Source: Hofstenia miamia (taxonomy: Eukaryota; Xenacoelomorpha; Acoela). From it: a stretch of 64,000 nucleotides of DNA. The stretch covers positions 1,202,998-1,266,997 of the forward strand of contig SCFE01000106.1 in NCBI GenBank assembly GCA_004352715.1, given 5' to 3'. Every line of letters starts with the position of its first letter. Position 1 is the first letter of the stretch. Position numbers and translations under genes: made by a program. Below the pieces are notes generated by a model, which saw only the letters and a list, made by a program, of their open reading frames with translations, did not search any database and had not been told where the DNA came from. Positions 59,739 through 64,000 of the stretch are shown piece by piece.

Positions 59739-60283
59739 ATTAAAGTAGAAAACGAAAGAGGAAACTATTCTCTATCTTATGGTGTTTTTTGATTTTAAAT
59801 GCCTTCATTAGTTGAGTTGTAACGGTTTAATATATATTTTTTAAACCGTCATCACAGATGTGAAAATTTTATACAGTAGAGTTAAAAACAGTTACGCGTT
59901 TACCATCAATTGATTACATTTAATGAAATCTTTTTTTAAATTTTTGTTAAAATCAATTTCAATTGAGGTTTTATCTATTTTCCAGAGGATACATTACTGT
60001 TTTTTTGCTGCGAATGCTGCTCATTTCCCTGGAAACGGGTCAATCAATTACCATTTTATTATTCTTCCACTTAGTTTTAGTCGTGTTATGCATTTCTTGA
60101 AGGTGTTTGGAAGAAGCATTTTGAAATAAAATTTATTTTTAGCTAAGAATGTATCTTTTCATTAACTAAGCCTTACAGCCTATGTGTTTTCTGTAGCAGT
60201 AGCTAAAACAACCGTGTGTTCTATTACTGTTTCCATTCATTTTGTATTTTAAATGGGTACCTTATTTTATTTGTTCATTTTAG

Positions 60284-60450
60284 CCATTGTCACCGCAGCT
60301 GTTTCCGGTCTCGTTTGCACAATACTATGCACAGCGTTCATCGTTTACAGAATGAGAAAGAAAGACGAGGGTTCATATGTGTTGGAAGAGCAAAAGTACA
60401 AATCCCATCCCGAAGTCTATATTCCCAGCTCTAAAGAATTTTTTGCATGA
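60284..60450 (+). CDS. Syndecan transmembrane and cytoplasmic exon
   Basis: Starts in phase 1 after 'ttcattttag' and ends at TGA 60448-60450. It encodes AIVTAAVSGLVCTILCTAFI (membrane span with a small-xxx-small AAVSG motif), then RMRKKDEGSY, identical to the C1 region of animal syndecans that binds ERM proteins and cortactin, a variable region VLEEQKYKSHPEVYIPSSK with two Tyr, and the C2 terminus EFFA. The usual terminus is EFYA, a PDZ ligand of syntenin and CASK; here Tyr is Phe (TTT). This exon identifies the gene. It is shared by both 5' ends. Which vertebrate paralogue is closest cannot be judged, and invertebrates usually have a single syndecan. Confidence 0.96.
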
Positions 60451-61237
60451 ATAGACTCGTGTATTTTTAAGCGTGTATTTAGTCGCCTTTTAGAGCGCTT
60501 TTTAGTGCGACTTCACTTTGTAGAATTTTGTAGATTTTATTGACCATCTTGATGGTGCCTTCAGATTATGAATTTCACTAGATTAGTTTTGTATGATTTA
60601 ATTGAAACGATGCACATTTATAGTTCGATCCATTAATTGTTAATACGCGTCGACTTTTTAATTATTACAATTATCGCTATTTTTCAACAAAATTGTTTAA
60701 TGTAGTCAGTCAAGAAGATTTTTCGGTGTTTTCTTAATTCCATTTTTAATCAATTGAAATAATTTTAGGTATCAAATGTTTTTTTGTCTCATATTTGTTT
60801 TTGAGGCTTTAAAACAGTACTCGCTGCAGCACTTTTTGTAAAGTATATTTTTAATAATTGGATACTTGATTAATTAAGGCTGCGTTAATTTTTTAAGTCT
60901 TACGATTTTCTTAAATTTTTTTCAGAATCCGCGCTATAATAAAAAATGCAAGATTACGTGTAGAACCTAAAAACATTATTGTTAGTGGCGTGGATAGGGT
61001 AGGCTGTTCTCCTAAGCGATGACATAATAGAAATACAAGACGTACAGAATGTTTTCAGTGAATATGATAAAACGGTGGATAAAGCAATTTTTCGAATAAT
61101 CTTCAAATTTTCCCTCATATTTAGCGCCAGTCACCAATTGGTATGGAGAAAATAGTTTTTAAGAAATGCTATATTTATTGTGTCTAGAAATTTTACACGT
61201 TTAAAATTGGCGCTAGATACCTATTTTTTGTGCGCTT

Positions 61238-61244
<7 letters not shown>
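60451..61244 (+). other. Syndecan 3' UTR and candidate poly(A) signal
   Basis: AT-rich sequence after the stop. AATAAA at 60938-60943 is the first canonical poly(A) signal noticed after the stop, giving a 3' UTR of about 0.5 kb. Beyond it nothing is recognised. Confidence 0.5.
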
Positions 61245-61268
<24 letters not shown>

Positions 61269-61605
61269 TGCAACCAATCTGTGAAATCAGCCATTTCATG
61301 TAATGGCTGAAATGTTTAGAACATTACCAGGGTTCCCAAGTGACTCAATATACAAGACATAGAAAAAGTTAGTGACTATCAACTTTTATTTTTAACACTG
61401 TGGACAATGAAACATACATAAGAAAAGACACAATGAAGCATATCATGATTAACATCAGTTTCTAACAGCATGCACGTATAAGAGGATAATGCTATATAGC
61501 ATATGCTATTGGTATAAAAACTATAAGCCAAATACAGAAAATGCAATTATACAACTTCTCCATTTATTTATAATTGGCCATTTCAATTATAGTAGTATTA
61601 TATTT
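61245..61605. other. TA microsatellite and intergenic sequence
   Basis: (TA)n at 61245-61268, then AT-rich DNA without genes. Confidence 0.7.
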
Positions 61606-61784
61606 TCAAACATACGCTAAGAACTAATTAAAAAACTTGAAATTCAATATAAATAGGCCATTAATGTTTATAAAAGAAATTCTGGTGCTTTGAAAAGATG
61701 CATTTATAGATCAAATCCTAAGCATGTAATTCAAATAAACACCGCTACTAAATTTTATAAAATTGCCAGATTGCGTCCACCTTA

Positions 61785-62313
61785 CAGGGTGAACAGAAAG
61801 TCCTTGGACCAATTCAAAAGTGGTTTATTAATAGAAAATTACAAAAATATAAATTAAACATGAATGAAAATTATAACTTAGGAAACCAAGAATAAATTTA
61901 AATTATTTATTTTCAATGTGATGTCCCTTCCTTTTGATTAGACGTTTAATTCTCTGTCTGAAGGTACTACCCGAGGCACGCAGCGTTTCCTTAGGTATTT
62001 TAGCCAGTTAACTCTGAAGAGATGTCTTCAAAGCATCAACACTTAGATGAGCAACAGAACAGACCTTTGCTTCCAATAAAGACCACACCGAAAAATCCAT
62101 GGGATTCAAATATGGCGATGCAGGAGGCCACATCTCCTTACTCCTGAATCTTGGAAAATGACGTTGGCACCAGTCCTGCGTTTTTCTTGAGGTGTGGGAT
62201 GGTGCTCCATCTTGTTGGAAGGTGAATGCTACTTTATTCGAAAGAGAAAAAATGATTTTAACAATATTTAATTTTAAAATTAAAAATGGTCCAAGGACTT
62301 TCTGTTAACCCTG
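61785..62313 (-). mobile_element. DD37D (maT-like) mariner element, internally deleted, left copy
   Basis: Terminal inverted repeats begin CAGGGTGAACAGAAAGTCCT and differ from the other end at one base in 26; TA flanks both sides. At 529 bases it keeps only the C-terminal half of a transposase. It is inserted in a LINE coding tail. Confidence 0.88.
61905..62232 (-). pseudogene. DD37D transposase fragment
   Basis: The minus-strand frame reads FTFQQDGAPSHTSRKTQDWC with the second catalytic Asp, then MWPPASPYLNPMDFSVW whose Asp lies 38 positions later (37 residues between), the spacing of the maT group of mariner relatives. A VDALKTSLQ helix, one in-frame stop (TAA) and a KRLIKRKGHHIE terminus follow. 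The N-terminal half, with the DNA-binding domain and first catalytic Asp, is missing. 'SPY' replaces the usual 'SPD'. Confidence 0.82.
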
Positions 62314-62497
62314 TATAATTACATAAATTGCTCAGACTTTTCAAACAAGTATAACGAAAGAGCAAAATGATTTTCTATATCCAAGTATGAATCTAAAATT
62401 AAGCAACATTCGTTTATAAATTATGCAATAAGACAATGGAATGAATTTCCTCACAAGATCAAATGTATTAGAAACTTAAAGCAATTTCGTAAACGCN

Positions 62498-63335
62498 TCA
62501 AACATACGCTAAGAACTAATTAAAAAACTTGAAATTCAATATAAATAGGCCATTAATGTTTATAAAAGAAATTCTTTTGCTTTGAAAAGATGCATTTATA
62601 GATCAAATCCTAAGCATGTAATTCAAATAAACACCGCTACTAAATTTTATAAAATTGCCAGATTGCGTCCACCTTACAGGGTGAACAGAAAGTCCTTGGA
62701 CCAATTCAAAAGTGGTTTATTAATAGGAAATTACAAAAATATAAATTAAACATGAATGAAAATTATAAGTTTTGATTAGACGTTTAATTCTCCGTCTGAA
62801 GGTACTACCCGAGGCACGCAGCGTTTCCTTAGGTATTTTAGCCAGTTAACTCTGAAGAGATGTCTTCAAAGCATCAACACTTAGATGAGCAACAGAACAG
62901 ACCTTTGCTTCCAATAAAGACCACACCGAAAAATCCATGGGATTCAAATATGGCGATGCAGGAGGCCACATCTCCTTACTCCAGAATCTTGGAAAATGAC
63001 GTTGGCACCAGTCCTGCGTTTTTCTTGAGGTGTGGGATGGTGCTCCATCTTGTTGGAAGGTGAATGCTACTTTATTCGAAAGAGAAAAAATGATTTTAAC
63101 AATATTTAATTTTAAAATTAAAAATGGTCCAAGGACTTTCTGTTAACCCTGTATAATTACATAAATTGCTCAGACTTTTCAAACAATTTTAACGAAAGAG
63201 CAAAATGATTTTCTATATCCAAGTATGAATCTAAAATTAAGCAACATTCGTTTATAAATTATGCAATAAGACAATGGAATGAATTTCCTCACAAGATCAA
63301 ATGTATTAGAAACTTAAAGCAATTTCGTAAACGCA
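62498..63335. repeat. Right copy of the 61606-62496 duplication
   Basis: Same order of LINE piece, DD37D element and LINE tail as the left copy, continuing into unique DNA. Confidence 0.9.
62677..63151 (-). mobile_element. DD37D mariner element, right copy (54-base deletion)
   Basis: Same TA-flanked element as 61785-62313 with the same terminal repeats. It is shorter by about 54 bases just before the end of the transposase gene. It is probably the other allele and not a second insertion. Confidence 0.85.
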
Positions 63336-63400
63336 TTACGGATTTAATTCTAAAACATAATTTCATCTGGGAAATCTTGGGTAGGTTACAAACTTTATAA
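63212..63400 (+). pseudogene. C-terminal end of a CR1-like LINE ORF2
   Basis: An open stretch of 62 codons to TAA at 63398 reads SISKYESKIKQHSFINYAIR, then QWNEFPHKIK and FRKRITDLI. The pattern 'S.k......y.gi..WN.lP..i.....l..Fk..l' ends the reverse transcriptase protein of many CR1/jockey elements. The upstream part of the same protein (ATKFYKIARLRPP at about 62634-62672) is separated from it by the DD37D insertion; without the insertion the frame continues, with one TGA at about 63205. It may be the same family as the reverse transcriptase at 27.9 kb. Confidence 0.7.
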
Positions 63401-64000
63401 TATTGATTATTCTACAACAAGAGAATCTCTTGGTGATTGGTCTCCTCTTGCAATGAAACATCTTCAAAGAATTGGTTCCATGGCAGCATCTCGGTCTGCT
63501 AACATTGGTCATAAGTTTGCAATCAAACAATTTTTTGAGCAACTGTCAATTATTCTTTAGAGGGGTAATGCCATCTTCATAACGTCACGTTATTTCAACT
63601 CTTTCAGCAAACCATCAATCATGAAGATGCCAATTTCTCTTAATCTAATATTTTATCATTATTTTTTCTTATTACTATTATTTGTGTTTTTTTGTTTATT
63701 GATTCTTTTTCTTTTGAAATTATTAAATTTTTGTAGAGTTGATTTTAGATGATTTCCTTTGTAAACTAATCTTTCTATATACGTAGCCTGAAAAGAAAAT
63801 TTTCTTGTACATAAGCGCATGTATTTTTTTATTTTGTAAATTTACCTACTCTACTTAGAGATTCTTCAGTTTTCCCAATTGTAAGTAAAATCTCTAAATG
63901 TAGAATATTTTATCTTATAGAGTTTTTTGAAAAGATATTACACGATCAGATTAATTTTTAATTTAAAAATGCAAAATCAATTTGGCTTTAGAGAATATTT
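63401..64000. other. AT-rich sequence, nothing firmly recognised
   Basis: A coding-like stretch at about 63400-63560 (with RESLGDWSPLAMKHLQRIGS) ends at TAG and is unassigned; it may belong to the LINE 3' region. The rest is T-rich, with a 13-base palindrome TAACGTCACGTTA at about 63582-63594. Confidence 0.4.

Larger units (their letters stand above)
54467..60283. other. Large intron, last part
   Basis: Mostly AT-rich without genes. Exceptions are a perfect NF-kappaB-type palindrome at 57161-57170 and a sharply GC-rich, CpG-rich patch at about 59638-59738. It ends in the acceptor 'ttgttcattttag'. Confidence 0.55.
61606..62496. repeat. Left copy of a duplication ending at a single N
   Basis: Repeated at 62498-63335. 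The right copy lacks about 54 bases near 62769 and differs at scattered positions. The lone N at 62497 cuts the left copy in the middle of the LINE tail, whose continuation exists only in the right copy. This is an allelic misjoin. Confidence 0.9.

Noticed and set aside
62860-63063. 67-codon plus-strand frame
   Set aside because: Antisense to the DD37D transposase fragment.

Overview
This is AT-rich animal DNA (roughly 70% A+T by eye) with spliced exons, introns of several kilobases, TA microsatellites and many decayed DNA transposons and retrotransposons. An invertebrate nuclear genome fits best; I cannot name the phylum. No prokaryotic gene, rRNA, tRNA or CRISPR array was recognised. Several N gaps, including single-N joins, show that this is a draft assembly.

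The one host gene that can be assembled with confidence is a syndecan, a transmembrane heparan-sulfate proteoglycan, on the plus strand. Its 3' exons are an ectodomain exon (43702-43794), a juxtamembrane exon (45417-45552) and the membrane/cytoplasmic exon (60284-60450), with a candidate poly(A) signal at 60938. All intron phases match. It has two candidate 5' ends. Exon 1B (42625-42678) is a signal peptide about 1 kb upstream of the shared exons. Exon pair 1A (17152-17205) and 2A (23676-23741) lies 19-25 kb further upstream and encodes a second signal peptide plus its own Ser-Gly attachment cluster. Both signal exons are 54 nt, begin Met-Lys-Phe, end in Gln and finish in phase 0. They therefore look like duplicated first exons serving alternative promoters.

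Layout: 1-10 kb is intergenic, with an assembly duplication, a TTAA-flanked element and a dead Tc1-like element. At 10.2-10.4 kb on the minus strand is a probable first exon of a type II membrane protein, and at 10.96-11.52 kb an unidentified pseudogene. From 17 to 60 kb is the syndecan locus, whose introns hold LINE, mariner, Tc1, DD37D, hAT-type and copia remnants. The last 4 kb hold a LINE tail interrupted by a DD37D element and falsely duplicated by the assembly.

Between exon 2A and exon 1B lies a block (about 26.0-42.36 kb) almost free of CpG: I count three CpGs in the 10.25 kb from 32.1 to 42.36 kb. It stops abruptly about 270 bp before exon 1B, where CpG returns together with an inverted CCAAT box and a CRE-like site. 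Younger insertions inside it (LINE, mariner, Tc1) still carry CpGs. The simplest reading is an old, methylated repeat block ending at an unmethylated alternative promoter; foreign origin is not excluded.
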